DNA of 64,000 nt from Parvibaculum sp045863935 (GTDB taxonomy: Bacteria > Pseudomonadota > Alphaproteobacteria > Parvibaculales > Parvibaculaceae), in contig NZ_BTVP01000002.1 in assembly GCF_045863935.1 (NCBI RefSeq), positions 1-64,000 on the forward strand, written 5' to 3'. Shown here one piece after another: positions 26,777-35,022 of this stretch. Both the position numbers and the translations under genes were made by a program. The notes below the pieces were generated by a model that worked only from the letters and a program-made list of their open reading frames with translations, searched no databases and was not told the origin of the DNA. Position 1 is the first letter of the stretch, and the number at the start of each line of letters is the position of its first letter.

Positions 26777-27877
26777 ATGAGGGACAAGAACTTGGCCTTG
26801 AATTTCCGGGAAAGTGTCCGCCTTGCCGGCCTTTCCGTTTCCACCGCCTTGCTGATCGCCGGCTGCACCGTCGTCCAGGGCGGCAACGCCTCCTCCAGCG
26901 AACCCGAAAAGAACAAGGCCGAGCTTGCCGCGAACGAGGCGGCACTCATGGCGAACGACGCCATGACCACGGCCGGCACCGCCACGTCGGTTGCTTCCGC
27001 CAATATTCCGATCCCGCTCCCCGCGCCGCGCCGGGCCAATCCGGTTCAGGTCGCCTCGATCGATCCCTCTGCCGGTGTGTCCGCGCTTGCCGCGCGGCCG
27101 GGCATGGCCGATCTCGCGGGTGTCTATGTCGATTACGGTTCGGCCCTTGCCGCCGTCGACGCCAACAAACTCAACACGCCGAGCGATGTGCGCCGGGCGC
27201 TGGCCGCGCTTCGCTTCCAGGAGCCGGATGCGCTCGCCGAGGGCTGGTATACCACGAGGGCAACGATCGCCGCCGAAGACCCGGTCTTCGCTCAGGGCGT
27301 GCGTGCCGAAGTCCGCGCGCGCGGCAAGGCGGCCGTTCTCGAAGCGCTCGCGGCGGATGAGAACTACATCATGCAGCTTCCCGGCGTTAGTTCCGCTTCA
27401 GCCGCCGTCGCCGTCTCCATCCGCAACGAGCATCAGCGCATGACCGGGCTCGCCGCCCGCTTGATGGACACGGCCTACAAGTTCCAGAAGCAGAAGTGGG
27501 GCATGAGCACGCCGCTGCCGGGCGCCGCCGAAACGAAGTCAGCCGCCCTTGAGGATGAAAGCCTCGCCGGCAAGGCCCGCGCCGTTCTCGCCGCGCTGTC
27601 GCCGGTGTCGCGCGCGGAAGCCTATTCGCCGAACGTCATGACCCGCATCCTCACCCTCGGCGCCTATCAGGTAATCGAAGGCTCGATGGAGAAGGGCCTC
27701 GCGGAAGGCCGCACTCCCACGGGGCGTTGCCTCAACTGGGCGCGGCTCAATCTCAACCAGTGCATCGCCGCCGCGCGCTTCCCCTCCGAGGAAGCCTATT
27801 GCACCTCCAAGCACGCGATCACCGAAGTCAGCAGTTGCTGGGCGGAAGCCGTGCCGCCCTCCACGCTCGCGAACTGA
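26777..27877 (+). CDS. putative lipoprotein of unknown function
   Basis: A 366-aa exported protein with a lipobox LLIAGC, so it is probably acylated at the Cys near residue 29 and held in the membrane. A low-complexity Ala/Pro linker (about 30-90) precedes a helical domain with several Cys near the C-terminus (RCLNWARLNLNQCIAAARFP, YCTSKHAI, SCWAEA) that could form disulfides. No family is recognised. The start is the ATG at 26777, where the signal sequence begins. A strong terminator follows at 27953. Confidence 0.8.
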   Translation: MRDKNLALNFRESVRLAGLSVSTALLIAGCTVVQGGNASSSEPEKNKAELAANEAALMANDAMTTAGTATSVASANIPIPLPAPRRANPVQVASIDPSAGVSALAARPGMADLAGVYVDYGSALAAVDANKLNTPSDVRRALAALRFQEPDALAEGWYTTRATIAAEDPVFAQGVRAEVRARGKAAVLEALAADENYIMQLPGVSSASAAVAVSIRNEHQRMTGLAARLMDTAYKFQKQKWGMSTPLPGAAETKSAALEDESLAGKARAVLAALSPVSRAEAYSPNVMTRILTLGAYQVIEGSMEKGLAEGRTPTGRCLNWARLNLNQCIAAARFPSEEAYCTSKHAITEVSSCWAEAVPPSTLAN

Positions 27878-27952
27878 GCGCGGAGATACCGGGCGCCCGC
27901 CGGGCGCCGCGCAACGGCGAAAATTTGAATCGAATGCCTCCGGTATTTGAGC

Positions 27953-27990
27953 AAAATGCGCATCAAATTTGATGCGCATTTTTCTTTGTT
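27953..27990 (+). terminator. perfect inverted-repeat terminator
   Basis: A 15-bp arm (27953-27967, AAAATGCGCATCAAA) is directly followed by its exact complement (27968-27982) and a T-rich tract. The arms abut with no spacer. It ends transcription of the lipoprotein gene. Confidence 0.8.
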
Positions 27991-28170
27991 TTTATTACAC
28001 TTATAATATAATTACTTTGGTTTTATAGTATTCAAATCAACCAACGCAAGAATCCTATAGCATAAAACCCGCTTGTACTTGCATTTTATCTATCAAATTA
28101 ACTGCGCGGCAGCACGCGGCGCCTAATGTCCTCCCTGTAACGCGAACATCTGCCGGGAAAGGACTGTCGC
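27991..28170. other. AT-rich intergenic promoter region
   Basis: This is one of the most AT-rich stretches of the window, with no coding potential on either strand. It precedes the DUF5330 gene and probably holds its promoter, but no convincing -35/-10 pair was chosen. Confidence 0.4.
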
Positions 28171-28578
28171 ATGTCGTTCATATTGAGAGCCGCGTTCTGG
28201 CTGACCGTGCTGGCCTTCCTGCTGCCGGCCGCCGGATACGAAATGGATCCGCAACCCGCGGGCATGGAGGGATATTCCTCCGCTGCCCTCGTCACCGGCG
28301 CCGCCCCGCCCACGGAAGATATCGGCGCGGGCGAGGCGCTCACCCTCGCCGCCCGCTCGGCGCAGGACGTCATGGGCTTTTGCGACCGCAATCCGGACAT
28401 CTGCGCAAAGAGCCACGCCATCGTCGGCCATGTCGTCCGCCAGACGGCCCACTACGGCGGCATGGCGCTCACCTGGCTCACCGAAAAGGCCAGAGAACAC
28501 GAACAAGGGGCTGCGGCCGGGTCGCAGCCCGCCGCCATCCGTCCCGCCCCATCGAACGGCTACACGACAGGCGCCTGA
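28171..28578 (+). CDS. DUF5330 domain-containing protein
   Basis: A 135-aa protein with an N-terminal hydrophobic segment (4-22, ILRAAFWLTVLAFLLPAAG) and the DUF5330 core, ending in VMGFCDRNPDICAKSHAIVG with two Cys likely disulfide-bonded outside the cytoplasm. The C-terminal tail is Ala/Pro-rich and variable. The function is unknown and the family is mostly alphaproteobacterial. A terminator follows at 28639. Confidence 0.85.
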   Translation: MSFILRAAFWLTVLAFLLPAAGYEMDPQPAGMEGYSSAALVTGAAPPTEDIGAGEALTLAARSAQDVMGFCDRNPDICAKSHAIVGHVVRQTAHYGGMALTWLTEKAREHEQGAAAGSQPAAIRPAPSNGYTTGA

Positions 28579-28638
28579 CCTCACCCATCGAGCCCCTGTC
28601 GGCTTTCCGGCGTATTCCTAGGTACGCGCCGGCAGCCA

Positions 28639-28677
28639 AAGCGCCCCGCAAGCAGCCTCCCGGCTTGCGGGGCGCTT
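28639..28677 (+). terminator. rho-independent terminator
   Basis: AAGCGCCCCGCAAG (28639-28652) pairs perfectly with CTTGCGGGGCGCTT (28664-28677) around an 11-nt loop, downstream of the DUF5330 gene and before sufE. Confidence 0.75.
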
Positions 28678-28750
28678 GTCCTTTCAGGTCCCGTTCGCTA
28701 TGTCCTGAGCAGGCAATCCCCGCCCCGAAAGGACGGCGCGAAAGGACGGT

Positions 28751-29176
28751 ATGAGCATTCAGGATCTCGTGGACGATTTCGAATTCCTCGACGAATGGGA
28801 GGATCGCTATCGCTATGTGATCGAGCTCGGCAAGGAGCTCGAACCGCTCACGGATGCCGAACACTCGCGCGAAAACAAGGTCGAAGGCTGCGTCAGCCAA
28901 GTCTGGCTGGTGAGCGAATTGCGCCGGAAGGCCGACGGCGCGCCGCTTCTCCATTTTCGCGGCGACAGCGATGCCCATATCGTGCGCGGCCTCATCGCCA
29001 TCCTGATGCGCCTCTATTCGGACAAGACGCCGGAGGAGATCCTGGGCATCGACGCGCGCGCCGTCTTCGCCGCGCTCGGCCTCAACGAACACCTTACGCC
29101 GCAGCGCTCGAACGGCCTCTATTCCATGGTGGCGCGCGTCCAGTCGGATGCGAAGGCCGCCGCAGCAGCCGTCTGA
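28751..29176 (+). CDS. sufE: SufE family Fe-S cluster assembly protein
   Basis: A 141-aa sulfur-acceptor protein that takes persulfide from SufS and stimulates Fe-S cluster building. The active-site Cys is in NKVEGCVSQVWLV (C47) and the SufE fold signatures LDEWEDRYRYVIELG, FRGDSDAHIVRGLIAIL and LTPQRSNGL are clear. It starts at the ATG at 28751. No other suf genes are in the window. It is convergent with the DUF6456 gene (stops 2 nt apart). Confidence 0.93.
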   Translation: MSIQDLVDDFEFLDEWEDRYRYVIELGKELEPLTDAEHSRENKVEGCVSQVWLVSELRRKADGAPLLHFRGDSDAHIVRGLIAILMRLYSDKTPEEILGIDARAVFAALGLNEHLTPQRSNGLYSMVARVQSDAKAAAAAV

Positions 29177-29178
29177 CC

Positions 29179-29967
29179 TCACTCCTTGATGCCGTAATGT
29201 TCGGCGAGCCGGTCGAGCGCGATCTGCAGCACAAGCTTGCCCGAGCGCTTGGGCCAGCCGAAGCCCCGCTCCGCCGCTTCGAGCCCCTCGAGGTGGCAGC
29301 ACACGCTCAGCAATATGTCGCCGAGATGCGGCCCCGCCGCCTCTATCGCGCGGCCGACGCGTTCGCGCGCGGCCAGCGCGTGATTTGCGATTTCGGCCGG
29401 ATCGCGCAGAGGTCCGCGCCGCGTGCCGCTTCTGCCGCCTGTTCCCGCCCAGTCCATCGTGACGCGCGGGCTCATCTGGCCGAGCGTGAAGTCGGTGCGC
29501 AGTTTCTCGCCCGCCTCGAATTGCCTGTCGCTGATGAGCGGCTTTCCGTCCGCACCCTTGCGGCGGCGGAGCCAGCCAAGCGGCGTCTCGGCCTCGTTGA
29601 CCGCGAGCGACACCTCGCCTTCTTCCGTGCGAAAGCGCCTTTCGCCCACAAGCTGATGCTGGGCGCGGAAGGGTTCGGCCTCGGCAATCAGCCGCCGGTA
29701 AAGCGCGCGCCCCGCGTCGTTCGCCCGCCAGCGCCGTCGCGCCTCTCCTTCCACAGGCTCCACGAGATCGCGCGCCTCACACTCGCTCCAGACCGAGGCT
29801 TCCAATGTCGCGAGCGGACGCTTGCCGCCACCGGGACCGAAGAGCCCGACCCGTCCGTCCACCATTTCGCCCGCAAGATAGCCGGGCTGCGCAAGAAGGC
29901 GGAAGATGCGCCGCACTTCCCGTTCGAACCGGCGTTCGGCGGGCCGCATCGTCCGCGCCGCCGTCAC
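29179..29967 (-). CDS. DUF6456 domain-containing protein
   Basis: A 262-aa protein. The C-terminal DUF6456 part is recognisable by DRQFEAGEKLRTDFTLGQMS, RVTMDWAG and the helical SVCCHLEGLEAAERGFGWPK segment. The N-terminal region resembles a winged helix (FRLLAQPGYLAGEM). The start is a GTG at 29965-29967, whose last two bases plus A form the TGA of the upstream gene (GTGA overlap), so the two are translationally coupled. The function is unknown, and a DNA-binding regulatory role is likely given its partner. Confidence 0.85.
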   Translation of the reverse strand: MTAARTMRPAERRFEREVRRIFRLLAQPGYLAGEMVDGRVGLFGPGGGKRPLATLEASVWSECEARDLVEPVEGEARRRWRANDAGRALYRRLIAEAEPFRAQHQLVGERRFRTEEGEVSLAVNEAETPLGWLRRRKGADGKPLISDRQFEAGEKLRTDFTLGQMSPRVTMDWAGTGGRSGTRRGPLRDPAEIANHALAARERVGRAIEAAGPHLGDILLSVCCHLEGLEAAERGFGWPKRSGKLVLQIALDRLAEHYGIKE

Positions 29968-30365
29968 TGCTGCCTCCCCCGCTCGCCCGCGCGGCGCAGC
30001 GCATGTTCCAGCCGGTCGAGCAGCATGTCGAAATTCTCGTCGTCCCGGCGGTCCTCGACGAGGCGGCAGGCATGGGCAGCCGTCGTCCGGTCGCGGCCGA
30101 AATGGCGACCCACCGCCGAAAGGCTGAAACCGTAGATCACATGCGTCAGGTACATCGCGACCTGCCGGGCCTGCGCGACAGGCGCCCGGCGGCGCGTCGG
30201 CGAGCGCAACTCGCCGATGGGCACGTTCCAGGCCCGCGCCACCGTCTCCTGCATCAGCGCAACCTTCGCGGCCTGTTCGCGCTCCCGGATGGACCGCTTG
30301 ATCGCCGCAAAACCCCGGTCGCCCGCAGTGAAATTGCCCACATCGTAAATGCCTTCCCTGACCAT
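29964..30365 (-). CDS. DnaA C-terminal-domain-like HTH protein
   Basis: A 133-aa protein whose middle (about residues 57-110) resembles DnaA domain IV: ARQVAMYLTHVIYGFSLSAV, then GRHFGRDRTTAAHACRLVED. The RDRTTAAHA segment corresponds to the DnaA-box-contacting RDHTTVxHA signature, but no AAA+ domain is present. It may bind DnaA-box-like DNA as a regulator. The start MVREGIYDVG (ATG at 30363-30365) follows GGAGGAC. It is coupled to the DUF6456 gene. Confidence 0.85.
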   Translation of the reverse strand: MVREGIYDVGNFTAGDRGFAAIKRSIREREQAAKVALMQETVARAWNVPIGELRSPTRRRAPVAQARQVAMYLTHVIYGFSLSAVGRHFGRDRTTAAHACRLVEDRRDDENFDMLLDRLEHALRRAGERGRQQ

Positions 30366-30492
30366 GCCTGTCCTCCAGCCTCGACGCCTTGCAGCGGCGA
30401 ATGAAAACCTCACCCTGGAAACAAGATTTGCATATTTCGTACATATCGGGGATAAATCATGTAAATTTCTTCGCGCGGCTCAGGAGCACCAC

Positions 30493-31089
30493 GTGCGGAC
30501 CCGGATCAGGCATTTCAGAAAGCAGCGCGGCCTCACCCAGACCGAGCTGGCCCAGCGGCTCGGCACGACGGCCGCGACCGTCTCCCGTCTCGAAACGGCG
30601 GACATGACGGTCTCGACCGGCTGGCTCGAACGGATCGCCGGCGAGCTTGCTGTGGGCGTGACGGATCTTCTGGATGCACCGGCAGAAAGCCGCCATGCGG
30701 TAACGGGTGAAGTGCGGCGCGGCGGCAATGTCGTCGCCCTGCCCGAAGCTGTGTCGTTGCCGCCCTCTTTCCTCTCGCTCGCGCACGAGCCGATGGGTTT
30801 CAGGATCGGGGAGACGCTCGGCGCCTATGCGGACGGCGACATGCTGGTGGCCGACCGCATGGCCTTGGCGGAGGCGGCGGAAGCGCTCGGGCGCGATTGT
30901 TTCGCGGGTGGCGCGGAAGGCGATCTCGCCTTCGGCCGTCTCGCGCTGCTCGACGCGCAGCGATGCCTGCTGATGCCGCCGGAAAGCGGCGCGCGCCCGC
31001 GCGAGGTTCTGTCGCCGGTCTGGATCGCGCCGGTGGTCACCCTTCTCAGGAACTACCCGCCCGTCAGGAGGACGCGTCCCGGCAACTGA
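30493..31089 (+). CDS. XRE family transcriptional regulator
   Basis: A 198-aa protein with an N-terminal HTH_3 domain (residues 1-55, RIRHFRKQRGLTQTELAQRL, ATVSRLETADMTVSTGWLER) and an uncharacterised C-terminal domain. The start is a GTG at 30493, 6 nt after AGGAG. Longer starts lie in the divergent promoter region. A candidate promoter is TTGCAT with a 17-nt spacer and GATAAA just upstream. The 3' end overlaps the convergent secreted-protein gene by 26 nt. Confidence 0.88.
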   Translation: MRTRIRHFRKQRGLTQTELAQRLGTTAATVSRLETADMTVSTGWLERIAGELAVGVTDLLDAPAESRHAVTGEVRRGGNVVALPEAVSLPPSFLSLAHEPMGFRIGETLGAYADGDMLVADRMALAEAAEALGRDCFAGGAEGDLAFGRLALLDAQRCLLMPPESGARPREVLSPVWIAPVVTLLRNYPPVRRTRPGN

Positions 31090-31543
31090 CGGTCACGCTG
31101 CCGGCCTTGTCTTCCGCGCCGCTGCAATCCATGCCGGGAAAGCACATGGCGGCCGCCGCGCCGCCGAAGCGGAAGGCGACATAGGCTTCCTGCCCCTTCG
31201 CATCGATCACGCCATTGAGACTGTATGTCCGCGTATCGCCGCGCGAGAGCGTGATGACGTCGCCGACGGCGGGTTCCGAGAGCGGGACATAGTATTCGCC
31301 GTCGAAGGTGATGCTGGCCGAGCCGTTCACATCCGTGATCTCGCATTCGGCGTTCAGGTTGGCCGGACCGTCGCTGCCGCCCCGGATCGGAAAGCTCGCG
31401 CTTTCTCCTTCCCGCAGCGTCACTGTTCCGCCTTCGAGTGTCGCGGTCGCTGCCTGCGCCGCCGCATGAGGCAGTGCTGTCAGCATCACGGCGGTAAGCG
31501 TCGCGCGCAGAACGAAGGATCGTGAAAAAACATAGACGGGCAT
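31064..31543 (-). CDS. secreted protein of unknown function
   Basis: A 159-aa protein with a clear Sec signal peptide (RATLTAVMLTALPHAAAQA, cleavage after AQA). The mature part is beta-rich (GGTVTLREGESASFPIRGGS) and has four Cys (AECEITD, MCFPGMDCSG, SCRDASS), which suggests disulfides in the periplasm. No family is recognised. The ATG at 31541-31543 follows GGAGGGA, and the start 78 nt upstream lacks a site. Confidence 0.75.
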   Translation of the reverse strand: MPVYVFSRSFVLRATLTAVMLTALPHAAAQAATATLEGGTVTLREGESASFPIRGGSDGPANLNAECEITDVNGSASITFDGEYYVPLSEPAVGDVITLSRGDTRTYSLNGVIDAKGQEAYVAFRFGGAAAAMCFPGMDCSGAEDKAGSVTVSCRDASS

Positions 31544-31630
31544 GGGCGGTCTCCCTCCAGAGCAGATCCCCGTCGCAGTGTGCACCGCGAGCGCAAGCGG
31601 GATCAATGCCGGATGAGACACCGCGAAAGA

Positions 31631-32104
31631 TCAGGCGATGCGGAGATTGGCCTTGCTGGCGAGCGCGTGCGCCTTCTCGGATTGCAGAAACGCATCATGG
31701 CCGAGCACCATGACGATGCGCCCCTCCTCATTCGCGAGCGGCAGACGCAGCCAGAACTGAAATATGCCCGGCTGGTTCCAGACTGTGAGCGGAATGACGC
31801 CCTGAGCCGGACGGCCGGCCCGCACGACCTCGTGATAGGCCGCGTCCCAATAGCCGGTCTGGTCGCCGAAATCGTACTCGTCGAGATAGTGGCCGGTGAG
31901 TTCCACGCCGAAATAGTCGCGCAGCCGCGTGCCGGCCAGCCGCACGCGAAGCCGTTCCTCGCCGCCATCCCCCATCACATCGATCAGGCTGAGAGAGGGA
32001 AGCAGCCGACGCAATTCAGCAGGCTGAATATCGGCCCGCGTCGGATAGCCGCCATCGGGCGCCTTCGCGCACCAATAGTCGAAGACTTCGCGCTGCTCCG
32101 GCAC
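31631..32104 (-). CDS. PAS domain-containing protein (PAS_5/PF07310 type)
   Basis: A 157-aa single-domain protein. REVFDYWCAKAPDGGYPTRA, ELRRLLPSLSLIDV and the VRLAGTRLRDYFGVELTGHY segment fit the alphaproteobacterial PAS_5 family. No output domain is attached. It starts with a GTG at 32102-32104, and no ATG lies in the short frame upstream. Neighbouring mucR is on the same strand. A sensory or regulatory role is inferred. Confidence 0.82.
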   Translation of the reverse strand: MPEQREVFDYWCAKAPDGGYPTRADIQPAELRRLLPSLSLIDVMGDGGEERLRVRLAGTRLRDYFGVELTGHYLDEYDFGDQTGYWDAAYHEVVRAGRPAQGVIPLTVWNQPGIFQFWLRLPLANEEGRIVMVLGHDAFLQSEKAHALASKANLRIA

Positions 32105-32220
32105 GATGAGTTGCGCTCTTATGGCCTGGTCTGCAGCGGTCAGCGGATCGTCCTCAGCAATGGCGGCGCGCCGCCCGGTCGCGAATCAACACGAAAAAAT
32201 ACTGGGCGTGTGTGCGTTGC

Positions 32221-32256
32221 GATGCAAGGGGATTGGGCGATGCAAGGGGACTGGAC
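32221..32256. repeat. two imperfect 18-bp tandem repeats
   Basis: GATGCAAGGGGATTGGGC (32221-32238) is followed by GATGCAAGGGGACTGGAC (32239-32256) and a partial third GATGCAGG. It lies just beyond the mucR stop, in a noncoding spacer. Confidence 0.6.
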
Positions 32257-32266
32257 GATGCAGGCG

Positions 32267-32686
32267 CTACTTCGCGGAGCGGCGGCTCTTTCGTCCGGCC
32301 TGGCCGAGACCCATCTTCTTCGCGAGCCGCGAGCGTGCCTGCGCGTAGTTCGGCGCCACCATGGGATAGTCGCGCGGCAGGCCCCACTTCTCGCGATATT
32401 CTTCCGGGCTCAGATTATAGTGGCTGCGCAAGTGCCGTTTCAGCGACTTGAATTTCTTGCCGTCTTCGAGGCAGATCAGATAGTCGGGCGTGATCGATTT
32501 GCGAACAGGAACGGCGGGCTCTTCCTTGGGGCCGGAACCTCCCGTGCTGCCGAGTGCGACGTCGGAAAGCGCCGAAAACACCCGATTGATGAGACCCGAC
32601 AATTCGTCCGGTGCGACTATGTTGTGCCCAACATAGGCCGACACGATATCGGCCGTCATATCGATCAGATCCGCCTTTTCCGCCAC
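32267..32686 (-). CDS. mucR: MucR/Ros family transcriptional regulator
   Basis: A 139-aa prokaryotic zinc-finger regulator. The Ros/MucR C2H2-like finger is at about residues 70-105 (YLICLEDGKKFKSLKRHLRS followed by HYNLSPEEYREKWGLP). The N-terminal part (LIDMTADIVSAYVGHNIVAP) mediates oligomerisation. Family members are global, H-NS-like silencers binding AT-rich DNA and often repress themselves. The AT-rich 240-bp spacer upstream is a plausible autoregulatory target. Confidence 0.93.
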   Translation of the reverse strand: MAEKADLIDMTADIVSAYVGHNIVAPDELSGLINRVFSALSDVALGSTGGSGPKEEPAVPVRKSITPDYLICLEDGKKFKSLKRHLRSHYNLSPEEYREKWGLPRDYPMVAPNYAQARSRLAKKMGLGQAGRKSRRSAK

Positions 32687-32926
32687 CGCGCCCTCGTCTC
32701 ATCCGGCTCGAGTAATTGTACCGGCATCCAAGAGATCAAGCCGGAAACCGAACCAATATTCATCCAGTTCTATATCTCTCCCGTTGTTTAACAGTCAAGG
32801 ACTGGCATTGTCGCTGCATATTTTTATGATGACACAGTGGAGGCGCAATGGCCCCTGTGGATGATTTCATGCGAGAACAGACGAGAACGAAATCCTGATA
32901 CCGTCATTTCAATAAACAGCTCGCCG

Positions 32927-33847
32927 TTATTCCTTCCTTATTGCCTTCCAGCGCGCCGACAGATAGTCGCCCAGCCGCTCGATGGCCCGCTCGCCTTGCG
33001 GCAGCATTTGATAGAAGGCATGCCAGACATGGATCATGCCGTCCCATTCCTCGATTTCCGCTGCAACGCCGCACGCGCGCGCCCGCTGATGGAGAGCGAT
33101 CGCATCGCCGAGCAGCACCTCATCGCTGCCCACATGGATCAGCATCGGCGGCAAGCCGGTCAGGTCTCCGAAGTTGGGTGACGCAAGGGGATCGCGTGCG
33201 TCGGCGCCGTTCAGATAGGCGGCGGCAATGCTTTTGATGCCCGCCTGGTCGATCATCGGATCTGCGTCGGCCCGCGTCGTGTATGTTTCCGTTTCGCAGG
33301 TGAGGTCGGTCCAGGGGCTGATCGCGACGGCGGCGGCGGGCATCGGCAGTCCCTTGTCGCGCGCAGCGATCAGCGTCGCGACCGTCAGTCCACCGCCCGC
33401 CGAATCGCCGCCGAACGCGATCGCTTGCGGCTCGACGCCGCTTGCGATGAGCCAGCGGTAAGCCGACAGCGCATCTTCGACCGCCGCCGGAAAAGGCGCT
33501 TCCGGTGCGAGTGCGTAGTCGACGCTCAACACCCGCGCTTTCGCCGCCGTGGCGAGACGCGACGTCAGGTGACGATGAGAGACGGACGAGCCCTGCACAT
33601 AGCCGCCGCCGTGAAAATACAGGATCACCGGCGCCGTCTCCGCGCCTGATGGAATATTCCATTCGGCGCCCACACCGCCGAGATCGGCCTTCGATACTTC
33701 CACGCCGGCGGGAACCGGAAATTGCTCCGCATTTCCGTCCATCGCCTTGCGGCGCTCCGCATAGCCGAGATTCGCGCCCGCCGCGGACCGCGCGCGGATA
33801 AGTTCCTTCAGGCGGCCGATTTCGATGCCTTTGCCTTCTTTGGACAT
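32927..33847 (-). CDS. alpha/beta hydrolase, HSL/esterase family IV
   Basis: A 306-aa cytosolic esterase. The oxyanion-hole motif HGGGYVQG (about 79-86), nucleophile motif GDSAGGG (about 148), acidic DPLASPNFGDLTGLPP and catalytic His in MIHVWHAF are all in place. Hormone-sensitive-lipase family enzymes hydrolyse short to medium acyl esters. It starts at the ATG at 33845-33847 and is divergent from the toxin-antitoxin-like pair. Confidence 0.9.
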   Translation of the reverse strand: MSKEGKGIEIGRLKELIRARSAAGANLGYAERRKAMDGNAEQFPVPAGVEVSKADLGGVGAEWNIPSGAETAPVILYFHGGGYVQGSSVSHRHLTSRLATAAKARVLSVDYALAPEAPFPAAVEDALSAYRWLIASGVEPQAIAFGGDSAGGGLTVATLIAARDKGLPMPAAAVAISPWTDLTCETETYTTRADADPMIDQAGIKSIAAAYLNGADARDPLASPNFGDLTGLPPMLIHVGSDEVLLGDAIALHQRARACGVAAEIEEWDGMIHVWHAFYQMLPQGERAIERLGDYLSARWKAIRKE

Positions 33848-33976
33848 TCATTCCCCCCTATGATTGCTTCACACACGTCGATTCGCGCGGCGCGATATTC
33901 GTTCGAGAGCGATGCTAGCAGGCAGCGAAGGCGCCACGCCCAAAAATCATGGTCCCGGCAGCGGGTTTCTACGGGA

Positions 33977-34243
33977 ATGCAAGAAGACACATTCGAACGG
34001 CAGGCGGCGCCCTCGCACGAGATTCTCGGCGAAGTCGAATTCTCGCGTGCCGCTTATGACGCCTTCCTGAAACTCGATGCGGATACGCGCCGCCTTGTGA
34101 GTCTCGCGCCGCGCGCCGCAGGCCATCGCGAGATCGCACCGGGCATTTTCAGTTCCGATGCGGGGCCAGGGCTTCGCGTTGTCTTCCGCCGCGAGGCGGA
34201 GCTTGCTTCCATCCTCGCTCTCACCGGCAGGAGGACCGCATGA
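33977..34243 (+). CDS. RelE/ParE-like putative toxin
   Basis: An 88-aa protein directly before, and overlapping by 4 nt (ATGA at 34240), an XRE-type antitoxin-like gene. The layout suits a small RelE fold: a beta strand, then the helix FSRAAYDAFLKLDADTRRLV, and the late strands LRVVFRREAELASILALTGR with the RVVFR pattern common in RelE/HigB proteins. It lacks the strongly basic character of many RelE toxins, and the assignment rests on fold pattern and partner. The start is the ATG at 33977 after ACGGGA. Confidence 0.6.
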   Translation: MQEDTFERQAAPSHEILGEVEFSRAAYDAFLKLDADTRRLVSLAPRAAGHREIAPGIFSSDAGPGLRVVFRREAELASILALTGRRTA

Positions 34244-35019
34244 CGCGACCGGCGAAAGACCACCAGAAGATTACCGGCGCCGACGGCGAGACGCTCTTCG
34301 TGCTCGTTCCCGCCGCCGACTATGACGCGCTCTGCCGCGCCGCCGACGATATCGAGGATCTGCGCGCCGCAGGTGCGACGCTCGCCCTCGGTTCGGAGGG
34401 TCCGGCGCCCGTTCCCGCCACCGTCGCGCATCGCATCGCCGACGGCGAAAATCCTGTGCGCGTCTGGCGCGAGCATCGCGGGCTCAAGGCGATCGAGCTT
34501 GCGCGCGCGGCCGGCATGAGCGCGCCTTACCTCTCGGAAATCGAAACGGGCAAGAAGGACGGCACTTTCCGCACCATGGCCGCAATCGCGAGCGTGCTTG
34601 GCGTGTCGCTCGACGACCTTGCGCCGCCCGCCGACGAGGAAGACCGCCGCGCCCGCGAGCGCGCGGCGCTTGTCGACGGCATTCGCGCGCAGATCAGGAA
34701 GATTGTCGCGCTCGTCACCGGGCCCAACGCATTCGACACCGGCGCGGTCCGCCGCGCGGTCACGACGCTTGCGGGCGACGCCGTTGCGCTGAAGGCGCAG
34801 GAACCTCATGCGGAGGACTGGCTCGGCGACATCCTCGAAGGCGCGCGCGCGGTGCTCGATCTCGTCGACCGCGCGGAAGGCGATATCATGGGCACGGCGC
34901 GTCAGGCGCGCCGCGAGCTCGAGGAAATCGTTTCGGGACCGGGCTTCCGTTTCACGGCGCCGCCGCGCGTCGAGCCAGAAGAGGAAGTCCGCTGGTCGCC
35001 ACAGAGCGCGGCGGAGTGA
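34240..35019 (+). CDS. XRE-family antitoxin-like regulator with extra C-terminal domain
   Basis: A 259-aa protein in three parts. Residues about 15-45 (GETLFVLVPAADYDALCRAA) resemble the N-terminus of XRE antitoxins paired with RelE/ParE toxins. About 67-128 is an HTH_3 domain (ENPVRVWREHRGLKAIELAR, GMSAPYLSEIETGKKDGTFR). About 135-259 is an extra helical region not seen in ordinary antitoxins. Translational coupling to the upstream gene supports a toxin-antitoxin module, here in toxin-first order. Confidence 0.75.
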   Translation: MTRPAKDHQKITGADGETLFVLVPAADYDALCRAADDIEDLRAAGATLALGSEGPAPVPATVAHRIADGENPVRVWREHRGLKAIELARAAGMSAPYLSEIETGKKDGTFRTMAAIASVLGVSLDDLAPPADEEDRRARERAALVDGIRAQIRKIVALVTGPNAFDTGAVRRAVTTLAGDAVALKAQEPHAEDWLGDILEGARAVLDLVDRAEGDIMGTARQARRELEEIVSGPGFRFTAPPRVEPEEEVRWSPQSAAE

Positions 35020-35022
35020 CGA

